64,000 nucleotides of DNA. Source: CADEEN01 sp963706685 (GTDB lineage: Bacteria > Pseudomonadota > Gammaproteobacteria > Burkholderiales > Burkholderiaceae_C). Location of the stretch: the NCBI GenBank assembly GCA_963706685.1, contig CAVPMY010000013.1, positions 1-64,000 of the forward strand. The letters are read 5' to 3'. Below the pieces are notes generated by a model. The model was not told the origin of the DNA and did no database searches. It was given only the letters and a program-made list of their open reading frames with translations. This document shows, one piece after another, positions 52,246-62,622 of this stretch. Numbering within the stretch: the stretch's first letter is position 1; each line of letters opens with the position of its first letter. A program made the position numbers and the translations under genes.

Positions 52246-54376
52246 ATGTTTGCCGGCGATCACGACATGGAATTCGCGGTGGCCGAGCTGGCTGCAGCGC
52301 TGCCCGAGCCGCTGCAGCCGCTGGCGCGCGTGGCCTACGACTACCGCTGGTCGTGGTCGGCCGATGGGGTGGCATGTTTCGAGGCCCTCGATGCCGAACG
52401 GTGGGCGCGTTGCGCGAACAATCCGCGGCGCCTGCTCACCGAAACACCGCGGGCGACGCTGGCCCGAGCTGCAGCGGACGCGGCCTACATCGGCCGGGTC
52501 GGGCGCCTTGCGTCCGAGCTGGCCGCCGACCGGGCCCGGCCGTGCTGCAGCGGGGCCTTCAGTGCCGCGCACCCGGTGGCCTTCTGCTGTGCCGAGTTCG
52601 GAGTCCACGGTTCGCTGCCGATCTATTCGGGCGGCCTTGGCGTGTTGGCCGGCGACATCCTGAAGGAGGCCTCGGACCTCGCGCTGCCGATGGTCGGCGT
52701 CGGTCTGATGTACCGCACGGGCTACTTTCATCAGCGCATCGACACGTCCGGGTTCCAGCATGAGTACTGGCTCGACACCGACCCCGAGCGACTGCCCTGC
52801 GCCAAGGTCACCGGCGGGGATGGCCGGCCGGTCACGGTCCGCGTGCCCGTCAACGATGACGATGTGATCGCGCAGGTCTGGCGAGTCGACGTCGGTCGCG
52901 TGCCGCTGTACCTGCTCGACACCGATCTGCCGGCGAACAGTCAGGCCGGCCGCTGGATCACCTCGCGGCTCTACGAGGGCGACCGCGCGGTGAGGCTGGC
53001 CCAGTACGCCGTGCTGGGCGTCGGCGGGGTGCGCATGCTGCGCGCGCTCGGCATCGAGCCGTCGGTCTACCACTTCAACGAAGGCCACCCTGCGCTCGGC
53101 ATCGTCGAGTTGCTGGCCCAAGCGCAAGCCCATGCCGGCGGCGACGCGGCCTGGCAGCGCATGCGCGAGCAGGTCGTCTTCACCACCCACACGCCGGTGC
53201 CAGCCGGCAACGAGACCTACTCGGGCGCCGAGTTCCTGGCCACGCTCGGGCGCGTGGCCGATCTCATCGGCGGGCGCGAACGCCTGCTGTCACTGGGCCG
53301 CATCGAGCCGAGCCACGCCGATCAACCGACCGGCCTGACCGCGATCGCACTGCGGGCCAGTCGCCATGCCAACGGCGTCAGCCGCCGACATGGCGAGGTG
53401 GCCCGCGCCATGTGGCAGCCGCTGTTTCCCGGCCGCGCGGTCGAGGCGGTGCCGATCGGCCATGTCACCAATGGCGTGCATGTGCCGACCTGGCTGCACG
53501 GTCCGATGCGCGAACTGCTGGACCGGCACCTCGGGCCGGGCTGGTTGAGCCGCGCCGATCGATCCCGACACCTGGGCGCCGATTGCCAATATCGCAGCGG
53601 CCGAGCTGTGGGCGGTGCGTTGCGCCGCACGCCGACGCCTGGTCGACATGATCGCCAGCCGCGCCGTCAGCGATCGGCTGCGCCGCGGTGAGCCGCTCGA
53701 TTACGCCGAGGCGATCAGCGGCGGCTTCGATGTCGATCGCCTGACGATCGGTTTCGCCCGCCGGCTGGCCACCTACAAGCGCCTGCACCTGGTGGCGATG
53801 CTGCCCGAGCGCGCGCTGGCCCTGATCGGCGGCGAGCGGCCGGTGCAGTTCGTCTTTGCCGGCAAGGCGCATCCCAACGACAGCGGCGCCAAGGAGGTGG
53901 TGCGCCAGGTGTTCTCGCTCAAGCGTGCGCCCGGCGTGGCCGGGCGGGCGGCGTTCCTCGAGGACTACGACATGGCCCTGGCCGGTCAGCTGGTGGCCGG
54001 GTGCGACGTCTGGGTCAACCTGCCGCGGCCGCCGAACGAAGCCAGCGGCACCAGCGGCATGAAGTCCTGCCTGGGCGGCGGACTGCAACTGTCGGTGCTG
54101 GACGGCTGGTGGGCCGAGGCCTACGACGGCAGCAACGGCTGGGCCATCGATGGCGACATCGATCACGATGCGCAGGCGCAGGATGTCCGCGATGCGCAGG
54201 CCCTGTTCGACCTGCTTGAGCAGCAGGTGCTGCCGATGTTCCACGAGCGTGACGCGGACGGCGTGCCGCAGCGATGGGTGGCGATGATGCGGCGCAGCCT
54301 GATGACCAACGGCCCGCGCTACTCGGCCACGCGCATGGTGCGCGAGTACGCCGACAAGGTGTACCGGCGCTCATGA
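52246..54376 (+). CDS. glgP: Alpha-glucan (glycogen) phosphorylase, one frameshift
   Basis: The protein of about 710 residues belongs to the short phosphorylase group that starts with a DUF3417 region (LARVAYDYRWSWSADGV). It shows EFGVHGSLPIYSGGLGVLAGD, HFNEGHPALGI and HTPVPAGNETY in the first frame, and after a shift near 53560 FARRLATYKRLHL, VFAGKAHPND and NEASGTSGMKSCLGGG, whose Lys carries pyridoxal phosphate. The frames fit together as ...WLSRAD/DPDTWAPIANIAAAEL..., so the shift is a small indel. It degrades glucans to glucose 1-phosphate. It is not linked in function to the catabolic genes around it. Confidence 0.88.
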
Positions 54377-54579
54377 GTTCGCAGTGGCAGCCGTCAACGC
54401 AAAGGAGAAAACGTGGCAGGCGGGCAGGGCCTCCTTCCAGGCTTCGATCGTCTCGCCGAGCTTGCCGTGGCGCAGGCAGTAGGTGCGCAGTTCGTACCAC
54501 TTGCCGAGCTGCGCCGGCTGCGGCGGTCTCAGGAACGGGAACAGTTGATCTCGAGCGTGGTCAGTTCAAACACTTTCAT
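54371..54579 (-). pseudogene. NIPSNAP-like fragment, truncated and frameshifted
   Basis: The ATG at 54579 overlaps the stop of the third AroE paralogue. The frame reads MKVFELTTLEI, then shifts near 54545 and continues LRPPQPAQLGKWYELRTYCL and GKLGETIEAWKEALPA, a NIPSNAP-type sequence, before ending at 54371 inside the end of the glgP gene. Only about 69 codons remain of a domain that is usually 100 or more, so the 3' end appears lost at the junction with glgP. No function is assigned. Confidence 0.55.
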
Positions 54580-55382
54580 CGGGCGGCCTTGTCGAGGTAG
54601 AAACTCAGAATGCAGTCGCGCACGGCCTCGAACATGCCGGCGCCGGTCATCGTGGCGCAGCCGCGTGCACGTGCAGCCTCGATCAACGGCGGCACTGGTG
54701 GCATCGTGACCACGTCGCCGACGAAGGTGCTGCTGGCAAGCTTGCCCACATCCACCGGCAGCGGGTCGCCGGGCTTCATGCCCATCGGCGTGGCGTTGAT
54801 GACGAGGTCGAAACCGCTCGGGTCGGTGGAGCCGATGCCGGGTGCGACCGTTCCATAGGCGCGGAGCTTTGCGGCCAGCGCGTCGCGCCGTGCAGCGTCG
54901 GCGTCATGCAGCGACAGCGCCGACACGCCGGCGTCGACCAGCGCATGCGCGATCGCGCTGCCGGCGCCGCCGGCACCGACCAGCAGCGCGCGCCGGCCGC
55001 GCGGCTCGCAGCCGGCCTTGCGCAGGCCGGCGACATAACCTTCGCCGTCGCACATGTCGGCTTCCCAGCGGCCGTCGTCCGCACGCCGGACGACATTGGC
55101 GGCGCCGACGGATCGTGCGCGCGCCGACACATGCGCGCACAGCCGCGCCGCATCGAACTTGTGCGGCACCGTGACCAGGATGCCGTCCACATTGGGCATG
55201 CGCTCGGCCAGCGCGAAGAAGGTCTCGATGTCGGCCGGCCGGACATGCGCCGGCACGACGATCGCATCGGTTTGGCGCTCGCGCAACGACTGGGTCACGC
55301 CGTGCGGAGACTTCACCTGGGCGATCGGGTCGCCGACGATGAAGATGACGCGCGTCGCGCCGGAGTAGGTGTCGATGTTCAC
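54576..55382 (-). CDS. Shikimate dehydrogenase-like protein (third AroE paralogue)
   Basis: The 268-residue protein has VGDPIAQVKSPHGVTQSL, catalytic Lys in TVPHKFDAARL (near 75), Asp in CDGEGYVAGL (near 112), Rossmann loop VGAGGAGSAIAHAL and the AroE motif INATPMGMKPGDPLP. It is closely related to the second paralogue. I use the GTG at 55382 (VNIDTYSGATRV); the frame also contains an upstream ATG at 55457 but the extra stretch is not conserved-looking. It is divergent from a TIM-barrel gene that may be a second dehydroshikimate dehydratase. Confidence 0.87.
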   Translation of the reverse strand: MNIDTYSGATRVIFIVGDPIAQVKSPHGVTQSLRERQTDAIVVPAHVRPADIETFFALAERMPNVDGILVTVPHKFDAARLCAHVSARARSVGAANVVRRADDGRWEADMCDGEGYVAGLRKAGCEPRGRRALLVGAGGAGSAIAHALVDAGVSALSLHDADAARRDALAAKLRAYGTVAPGIGSTDPSGFDLVINATPMGMKPGDPLPVDVGKLASSTFVGDVVTMPPVPPLIEAARARGCATMTGAGMFEAVRDCILSFYLDKAAR

Positions 55383-55487
55383 GGGCTGTGTTGAAGTGAG
55401 TGTGGGAGCAAGGCAACTGTAGCTGCGAGCGTTGCTGAATACTGGCGCGCATTCCACCTACCATGCGGCGATGTGGTCCCAACTGCC

Positions 55488-56303
55488 ATGAACCGCACCT
55501 ACTCGCTGGCGCAGTTGATCGCGCTGCCGTACACGCCGCCGCAGCTCGTGCAGTTGGCGGCCGATGTCGGCTGCGGCGCCTGCGGCATCCGCATCCTGCC
55601 CAGTGCGCCCGGCGGCGTGCACCATGCGCTGGTGAGCAATGCGGCGATGTTGCGCGAGACACAAGCGCGGATCGAGGACACCGGCGTGCGCGTGCTCGAC
55701 CTCGAGATCATCCGCATCGACCCAAACTTCGACGCCAGGGCCTACGGCAAGTTCTTCGAGGTCGGCGCGGTCTTGAAGGCGCGCCACATCCTGGTGGCCG
55801 GCGACGACGCTGACGTGTCGCGCATGACGGCGAACTACGCTGCGCTGTGCGACGCCGCCGCGCCGTATGGCCTGACCTGCGACCTCGAGCCGATGCCCTG
55901 GTGCCCGGTGGCGTCGGTGTCGGATGCCGGGCGCATCGTCATCGGCGCCGACCGGCCCAACGGCGCGGTGCTGGTCGATGCGCTGCATTTCTTCCGCTCG
56001 GCCAGCACGCTCGACGACGTGAAACGCCTGCCACGCCCGCGCCTGAACTACGCGCAGATCTGCGACGGCAAGGTGCCCGGCCCAACGACCATCGAAGGGC
56101 TGATCCACGATGCGCGCTGCGAGCGCCTGTTGCCGGGCGAGGGCGGCTTCGATCTGCAGGCGCTGTTCGACGCGCTGCCGGTGGACCTGCCGGTGAGCAT
56201 CGAGATCCCCAGCGAAACGCGCGCGCCGACGATGGGCTACGAGGCTTGGGCGCGCGCCGCAGTCGCTGCGACGCGGCGCGTGCTGGACGACATCACGCTT
56301 TGA
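55488..56303 (+). CDS. Sugar-phosphate isomerase/epimerase-like TIM barrel, possible second dehydroshikimate dehydratase
   Basis: The 271-residue protein has the xylose-isomerase-like barrel with Glu in CDLEPMPWCPV (near 134), Asp in LVDALHFFRS (near 163), Gln in YAQICDGK (near 188) and Glu in VSIEIPSE (near 242), in the same order and spacing as the QuiC-like gene at 39838. Its flanking sequences differ, so another dehydratase or isomerase role is possible. It is divergent from the third AroE paralogue. ATG 55488 is preferred over GTG 55473. Confidence 0.75.
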   Translation: MNRTYSLAQLIALPYTPPQLVQLAADVGCGACGIRILPSAPGGVHHALVSNAAMLRETQARIEDTGVRVLDLEIIRIDPNFDARAYGKFFEVGAVLKARHILVAGDDADVSRMTANYAALCDAAAPYGLTCDLEPMPWCPVASVSDAGRIVIGADRPNGAVLVDALHFFRSASTLDDVKRLPRPRLNYAQICDGKVPGPTTIEGLIHDARCERLLPGEGGFDLQALFDALPVDLPVSIEIPSETRAPTMGYEAWARAAVAATRRVLDDITL

Positions 56304-57113
56304 GGCGCCTGCCCCTCGCTGCGCGTCCGCGCCACTGCATCGCGCGCCGCGATGTATGCGAACACGAGCCCGGGCCCGGGCGTGATGCCGGGCGCGGGAT
56401 AGACGCCGCCCATCGCTGTGCATGTCGTTGCCCGCTGCGTAGAGGCCGCCGATGGCCTGGCCTTGCGCGTCGAGCATGCGCGCTCGATCATCGGTGGCGA
56501 AGCCCGCCGCCGCGCCGATGTCGCCGGGATAGAGCTTGACGGCATAGAACGGTGCGCGCTCGATCGGTCCCAGGCTCGGGTTCGGCCCGGGACCAGGCCC
56601 AGGCCGTATTTGCGTAGAGCTTCGGCGTCGGCGATCAGGAAGGCCGGAATCGACGGCGCCTTGGCATCGCGGCCTGCATTGCGAGGCCGAACAGGTGGTA
56701 CGTGGTGCTCTCGTTGAGGAAGCGCTGGCCCTGGCCATTGACCGTGATCGTGCCGGGCTTGGCACGGTCGAAGACGAAATGCGGGAACACCGCGGTGCTG
56801 CCATCGACGCGCTGGCGCAGCGACACCGGCGCCCAGAAGGCGTTCGACAGCGGCCCGCTGTCCGCCCCGTGGGCCGTCTTGCCGTAGGTCGTGCCGACGC
56901 TCTCGGCCAAGTCATGCGCTTGCCCGGTGTGGCCAGGTGCGCCGGGGCACCATGGCAGGTCGGCGCCGGGCAGCAGTCGTGCGCGGCGCTGCGGGTGGCG
57001 CCTTCGATGGCAGCGAACAGCGCGGCCGACATGCCGGCGCCGCCGGCGCCGAGCACGACGACGTCGAAGCCTGCGTCGTCGGGCAGTGACGAGAGCAACG
57101 CGGGGTAGGGCAT
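56237..57113 (-). pseudogene. FAD-dependent oxidoreductase remnant with large internal deletion and frameshifts
   Basis: The ATG at 57113 begins a flavoprotein of the fumarate reductase / 3-ketosteroid dehydrogenase group: GFDVVVLGAGGAGMSAALFAAIEGA (the dinucleotide-binding site). Right after it the sequence jumps to the C-terminal half (GQAHDLAESVG, NAFWAPVSLRQRVDG, PGTITVNGQGQRFLNES) and, in other frames, to KLYPGDIGAAAGF, LDAQGQAIGGLYAAGND and VYPAPGITPGPGLVFAYIA. Some 300 residues of the usual 550-580 are missing. It follows livF by 17 bases on the same strand, so it once belonged to the transporter operon. Confidence 0.75.
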
Positions 57114-57130
57114 GAGGCCCCGCCCGACGA

Positions 57131-57886
<756 letters not shown>

Positions 57887-57888
57887 GA

Positions 57889-58654
57889 TCAATTGCCCAG
57901 GTAGGCGTCGAGCACCTGCTTGTTGCCGCGGATCTCGGCCGGCGTGCCGACCGCCATCACCTGGCCCTCGACCATCACCAGGATGCGATGGCACAGGTCC
58001 ATCACGAAGTCCATGTTGTGCTCGATGACGACGAAGCTGGTGGCCTTGCCGTCTGGCCTTCGTGTCCCGTTCAATTCCTTGAGCAGCTTGCTGATGCCGC
58101 CGACCAGGCTCGGGTTGACGCCGGCGCAGGGCTCGTCGAGCAGCACCAGGTCGGGCGCGCTCATGAAGGCCATCGCGATGTCGACCAGCTTCTGCTGGCC
58201 GTAGCTCAGCTCGCCGGCCTTCTTGTCGGCGACATGGCCGATGCGGAACTGCTCGATCAGCGCGTCGGCCTTGGCACCGAGGCCCGAATCGCCGGGTGCG
58301 AACATGCGGCTCCACATCGTGCCGACATGCTCCTGCGCGGCCACGATCAGGTTGTCGCGCACGCTCATCTTGCCGAACACCTGCAGCGTCTGGAAGGTGC
58401 GGCCGACGCCGCGCTGCGTCGAGCTGCATCGGGCTCATGCCGGTGATGTTGCTGGCCGTTCAACTCGATCGAGCCGGCGTCGGGCGTCGATCTGGCCGAG
58501 GATGCTGTTGAACAGCGTCGTCTTGCCCGAGCCGTTGGGACCGATGACGCCGAAGATCTCGCCCGGCATGACCTCGAAGCGACACGCCGTCGACGGCCTT
58601 GATCGCGCCATAGGCCTTCTTCAGGCCGCTGACCTCGAGCAGGGCGCTGCTCAT
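57889..58654 (-). CDS. livG: LIV-type ABC transporter ATPase LivG, frameshifted
   Basis: The start at 58654 gives MSSALLEVSGLKKAYGAIKAV. After indels between about 58590 and 58380 the frame from 58380 onward is clean: MFGKMSVRDNLIVAAQEHVGTM, ELSYGQQKLVDIAMAFMS (signature), DLVLLDEPCAGVNP (Walker B) and VVIEHNMDFVMDLC, ending VLDAYLGN at 57889. LivG and LivF form the ATPase pair of the transporter. Its ATG overlaps the livM stop. Confidence 0.82.
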
Positions 58655-59644
58655 GGCGCGTTGCCGATCTTCGATGCCGTCGCGGTGCGCGCCGCCGACG
58701 CTTCCCTGGCATGGCGCCGCGCCTTCAGCCGGTCCGGGATGCTGAGCAGGCCGTCGGGCAGCCACAGCATCAGCAGCACCACCGCGACGCCGAACGCGAA
58801 CAGGTACCAGGCTCTGCGCGAAGCGCAGCCATTCCGGCAGCAGCACGCCGACGGCCGAGCCGAGCAGCGGGCCGAAGAAGTAGCCCGCGCCGCCGACGAT
58901 GACCATCAGGTACATCATGATCGACGCTGCAGACGGTGAACGGTGCCGGGTCGATGAACTCGACCAGCGGCGCGAACAGCGCGCCGGCGATGCCGGCGTA
59001 GACCGCGCCGATCGCAAACGACAGCAGCGTGTAGGCCTGGATGTTGACGCCCAGGCTCTCGGCGCGGATCGGGTTGTCGCGCAGCGCGGTGAAGGCCTTG
59101 CCCCAGGGCGAGGACAGCAGCCTCCAGAGCAGCGCGCCGAGCAGGATCGTCGCGCCGAGGATGAAGTAGTAGTAGGCCAGCGAGCCGTTGAGGTCGATGC
59201 CGAACAGGCTCGGCCGCGGCGATGTTGTTGATGCCGAAGGTGCCGCCGGTGAGCCACTCCTCGTTGCGCATCACCAGCCAGACCGCGGTGTTGAAGCCCA
59301 GCGTCGCGAACGCCAGGTAGATCGTCTGCACGCGCAGCGCCGGAAAGCCCAAGCGCCAGGCCGATGACGAAGCAGCCGAGCATGGCGATCGGCAGGCCGA
59401 GCCAGAAACTGATGCCGGCCTTGAGCAGGATCGCCACGGTGTAGGCGCCGATGCCGAAGAAGGCCGCATGGCCGAGCGACTTCTGCCCCGCATAGCCGAC
59501 GGTCAGGTTCAGTCCCATCGTGGCGATGACGAAGACCAGCCAGTAGCTGAACAGGTAGATGCCGTAGTTCTTCAGGAACGGCGGTACGGCGAGCAGCACG
59601 GCCAGCACGACGAGGCCGAGGATGAGAGGGAGCCTATTGGTCAT
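58651..59644 (-). CDS. livM: LIV-type ABC transporter permease LivM, frameshifted
   Basis: From ATG 59644 the first 95 residues are clean (LPLILGLVVLAVLLAVPPFL, TMGLNLTVGYAGQKSLGHAAFFGIGAY is the conserved permease motif). Indels near 59355, 59215, 58930 and 58810 then shift the frame, but FLGVQTIYLAFATLGFNTAVW-like and VGGAGYFFGPLLGSAVGVLLPEW stretches remain readable in other frames down to the stop at 58651. About 330 residues in all. It overlaps livH by ATGA. Confidence 0.8.
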
Positions 59645-60516
59645 ACCTTGCGCTCGACCTTCCTGCCGAGCAGACCCTGCGGCTTGAACAGGATCACCGC
59701 CATGAACAGGATCAGCGCCACCGCGTCCTTGTAGGCCGGCGAGATGTAGGCCGCGGCCAGGTTCTCGCCGATGCCGACGATGACGCCGCCGAGCAGCGCG
59801 CCGCGGCTGTTGTTGAAGCCGCCGATGATGGCGGCGAAGAAGGCCTTGGTGCCGAGCGAGGCACCCATGTCGAACTTGGCCAGGTACGTCGGCGTGACCA
59901 GCAGCGCCGCCGCGCAGGCCAGCACCGCGTTGATGGCGAAGGTGTAGAAGATCATGCGCGGCACGTTGATGCCGAGCACGGTGGCGCTTTCGGTGTTCTG
60001 CGCCACCGCCTGCATCGCGCGGCCGGTGACGGTTCTGGCCAGGAAGGCCTGCGTGCCGAGCACCAGCGCCAGCGCGAACACCAGCGTGACGATGTCGGAC
60101 AGCGAGACCGTGATGCCGAAGACATCGAACAGCCGGCGCGCGAACAGGGTCGGGAACGGATGGGCCTCGGCGCTGTAGCCGGCGCGGATGCCGTTGCTGG
60201 CGGCGATCGACAGGCCGATCGTCGCCACCACGATCGGCATCAGGCCGAACTTGAGCAGCGGGTCGGCGATGCCGCGCTTGAATGCCCAGCCGAGCACCAC
60301 CACGGCGACGATGCAGGTCAGCAGGAACGACAGCGGCAGCGGCAGGCCGAACGACAGGAAGGCCAGCATCATGAACGCCGGCAGCATCACGAACTCGCCC
60401 TGCGCGAAATTGATCGTGCCCGAGGCCTGCCAGAGCAGCGTGAAGCCCAGCGCCGCCAGCGCATAGATGCTGCCGGTGGCGATGCCGGAAAAGACCAGCA
60501 GCAGGAAGTCACTCAT
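59641..60516 (-). CDS. livH: LIV-type ABC transporter permease LivH
   Basis: The 291-residue integral membrane protein has about eight helices and the family motifs GIATGSIYALAALGFTLLWQASG with TINFAQGEFVM, and AFFAAIIGGFNNSRGALLGGV near 225-245, the cytoplasmic loop that contacts the ATPase. No frame damage is seen. It follows the binding-protein gene by 27 bases. It works with LivM, LivG and LivF to import the ligand captured by the periplasmic protein. Confidence 0.93.
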   Translation of the reverse strand: MSDFLLLVFSGIATGSIYALAALGFTLLWQASGTINFAQGEFVMLPAFMMLAFLSFGLPLPLSFLLTCIVAVVVLGWAFKRGIADPLLKFGLMPIVVATIGLSIAASNGIRAGYSAEAHPFPTLFARRLFDVFGITVSLSDIVTLVFALALVLGTQAFLARTVTGRAMQAVAQNTESATVLGINVPRMIFYTFAINAVLACAAALLVTPTYLAKFDMGASLGTKAFFAAIIGGFNNSRGALLGGVIVGIGENLAAAYISPAYKDAVALILFMAVILFKPQGLLGRKVERKV

Positions 60517-60543
60517 GGCGCGGCCTCGGCCCGCTGCGGCGAC

Positions 60544-61689
60544 TTATTTCTTGCCAAGCGCGGGCAGCACTTCCTTGACGATCTGCTTGCCGCCCTTGGC
60601 CTCGACGAGATAGCTCTCTCGGTCGAGGTCGCCCTTGTCGTCGATCGACACGTCGAGGATCACGCCGGGGTGCGTCGTTGCCTTCACGCTCAGGCCGTGC
60701 AGCGCCTTGGCCACGGCCTTGCGGTCGAGCTTGCCGACCTTCTCGATCGCCGCCTTCAGCAGGTAGATGCCGGTGTAGCCCTTGATGCCGTTGTGGTCGC
60801 AGAAGTAGTTGTATTCCTTGTAGAACTTGGCCTTGAAGGCGAGCATGCGATCGTTCGGCGCGTCGATCGTCAGGCCGACGTGAGCGGTGGCGCCGTTGGC
60901 GGCATCACCGGCCAGTTCGATCACCTTCTGTCCGGTGAGCGTGGTCTCGCCGACCAGCGGCTTGTCGTAGCCCTGCTTGCGCAGTTCACGCAGCGCGCGT
61001 GCCGACTCTTCTTCGTTGGTGTAGACGAACAGCACGTCGGCGTTGGCCTGCTTGGCCTTCAACACCGGCGCCGAGAAGTCGATCTGGCCGGAGTCGGTGG
61101 AGATGTCGGCCACCACCTTGGCACCTTCATCGGTCAGTGCCTTGGTGATGGCGTCGCGTCCGCCCTTGCCGAAGTCGTTGTTGACGTACATCACGGCCAC
61201 GTTCTTGGCCTTCAGGCCGTTGACGATGTAGCGCGCCACCTTGGGCATCGCCGTTTCCTGCGTGAAGCTGGTGCGGAAGACGTAGGGGTTGCCCTGCTTG
61301 GTGATCGAAGCCGCCTCGCCGCCGACGAAGTTGGGAATCTCGGCGCGCTTGGTCTCGTTCATGCTGACCATGACCGAGCCGGAGAACACCGGCCCGAAGA
61401 CCGCGAACACCTCGTCGTCGACCGCCTTGCTGGCCAGGCCCTTGGCCACGCCCGGGTTGGACTGCGTGTCGGCCACCGTGGCCTCGATCTTCTTGCCGAG
61501 GATGCCGCCGGCGGCATTGATCTCCTTGACGGCCAGCATGACACCGTCCTTGAAGTTGGTGCCCGAGGTGGCGCCGGCGCCGGACAGTTCGTACAGGCCG
61601 GCAATCTTCACCGCCGACTGCGCGAAGGCAGGTGCGGCGAGTACGGCGGTGCAGGCCACGGCCAGCAAGGTGCGTCGGATCAGTTGCAT
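60544..61689 (-). CDS. LIV-type ABC transporter periplasmic binding protein
   Basis: The 381-residue protein has a signal peptide (LLAVACTAVLAAPAFAQ, cut near residue 23) and the type 1 periplasmic-binding fold of the branched-chain amino acid / aromatic acid group: KIAGLYELSGAGATSGTNFKDG, GGILGKKIEATVADTQSNP, FGPVFSGSVMVSMNE and VRFTSFTQET-like residues (YVFRTSFTQETAMP). AGGAGAC precedes the ATG. The binding partner is unknown; linkage to an IclR regulator and the protocatechuate genes suggests an aromatic or shikimate-type acid. It is the first gene of the transporter operon. Confidence 0.92.
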   Translation of the reverse strand: MQLIRRTLLAVACTAVLAAPAFAQSAVKIAGLYELSGAGATSGTNFKDGVMLAVKEINAAGGILGKKIEATVADTQSNPGVAKGLASKAVDDEVFAVFGPVFSGSVMVSMNETKRAEIPNFVGGEAASITKQGNPYVFRTSFTQETAMPKVARYIVNGLKAKNVAVMYVNNDFGKGGRDAITKALTDEGAKVVADISTDSGQIDFSAPVLKAKQANADVLFVYTNEEESARALRELRKQGYDKPLVGETTLTGQKVIELAGDAANGATAHVGLTIDAPNDRMLAFKAKFYKEYNYFCDHNGIKGYTGIYLLKAAIEKVGKLDRKAVAKALHGLSVKATTHPGVILDVSIDDKGDLDRESYLVEAKGGKQIVKEVLPALGKK

Positions 61690-61776
61690 GGTTTGTCTCC
61701 TCGACAGGTTGTGTTGCGCAACAGCTTTGACAATAGAAAGGACGAAGGGGTCGGACAAGCGCTTTTCGCCTGCACC

Positions 61777-61791
61777 GCGCGATAATCGCGC
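61777..61791. promoter_or_regulatory. Perfect 7-base palindrome GCGCGAT-A-ATCGCGC, probable IclR operator
   Basis: The palindrome lies in the 141-base divergent intergenic region, 40 bases before the IclR start, and a further half-site TGCGCGATCTG follows at about 61795-61805. Repeated half-sites of this kind are usual for PcaR/PobR-type IclR proteins. Confidence 0.55.
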
Positions 61792-61830
61792 ACATTGCGC
61801 GATCTGTGATCGCTTCTCGGGTAAGTCCGC

Positions 61831-62622
61831 ATGCCTGCTCGATCCGCTGCAACCCCGTCGACCGACATCGATCAGCGCGACCTGATCGCCGGCCTGGGCA
61901 AGGGCCTGCGTGTCATCGAAGCTTTCGATGAAGACCACCCGCAACTCACCGCGAGCCAGGTTGCCGAGCGCGCCGAGATCACGCGCACTGCGGCGCGGCG
62001 CTACCTGCTGAGCCTGGTGCACTTTGGCTACGCGGCCACCGACGGCAAACAGTTCTGGCTGGCGCCGCGTGTGCTGCGCCTGGGCCAGAGTTATCTCGGC
62101 ACGGCCCGGCTGCCGCGTCTGGTGCAACCCTTCATCCAGCGCGTGGCGGTGCAGATCGGCCACACCGTCAACGCCAGCGTGCTCGATGGCCACGAGGTCG
62201 TCTACGTCGCCCGCTCGAGCCCGCCGCGCTGGGTGACCATCGGCTACGGCGTCGGCGTGCGTATCCCGGCGCATGTCGTGACGCCGGGCTTCGTGGTGCT
62301 GGCAACGCTCGACGACGCTGCCTTCGAGCAATGGCTCGACGAGCACGATTTCGTCAGCTTCACGCCGCACACGGTGGTCAGCAAGGCAACGTTCCGCACC
62401 CAGGTCCGGCAGGCCAGGGCGCTCGGCTACTGGCACACCGAGCAGCAACTCGACGCCGGCCTGCGCGGCGTGGCCGTGGCACTGATCGACCGCAAGGGCC
62501 GCTGCCGCGGCGCGGTCGGCACGACGATGCCGATGACCGCCTACCGCAACAGCGCGCACATGCTGGAGAGCGTGCTGCCGCCGTTGCAGGAAGCAGTGCA
62601 GGGCATGCGGCCGTTGCTGTAG
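61831..62622 (+). CDS. IclR-family regulator (PcaR/PobR-like)
   Basis: The 263-residue protein has an N-terminal winged helix-turn-helix (DLIAGLGKGLRVIEAFDEDHPQ and LTASQVAERAEITRTAARRYL) and an IclR effector domain (INASVLDGHEVVYVARSSPP-like stretch, IPAHVVTPGFVVLATLDD, CRGAVGTTMPMTAYRNSAHML). The DLIAGLGKGLRVIEAFD start is typical of the PcaR/PcaU/PobR branch, which senses aromatic acids. It is divergent from the ABC transporter operon and probably controls it and perhaps the ring-cleavage genes. The ATG has no clear ribosome binding site. Confidence 0.9.
   Translation: MPARSAATPSTDIDQRDLIAGLGKGLRVIEAFDEDHPQLTASQVAERAEITRTAARRYLLSLVHFGYAATDGKQFWLAPRVLRLGQSYLGTARLPRLVQPFIQRVAVQIGHTVNASVLDGHEVVYVARSSPPRWVTIGYGVGVRIPAHVVTPGFVVLATLDDAAFEQWLDEHDFVSFTPHTVVSKATFRTQVRQARALGYWHTEQQLDAGLRGVAVALIDRKGRCRGAVGTTMPMTAYRNSAHMLESVLPPLQEAVQGMRPLL

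Noticed and set aside
60160..61785. Long plus-strand frame opposite livH and the binding-protein gene
   Set aside because: Both minus-strand genes have clear family motifs and normal starts; this is their complement.
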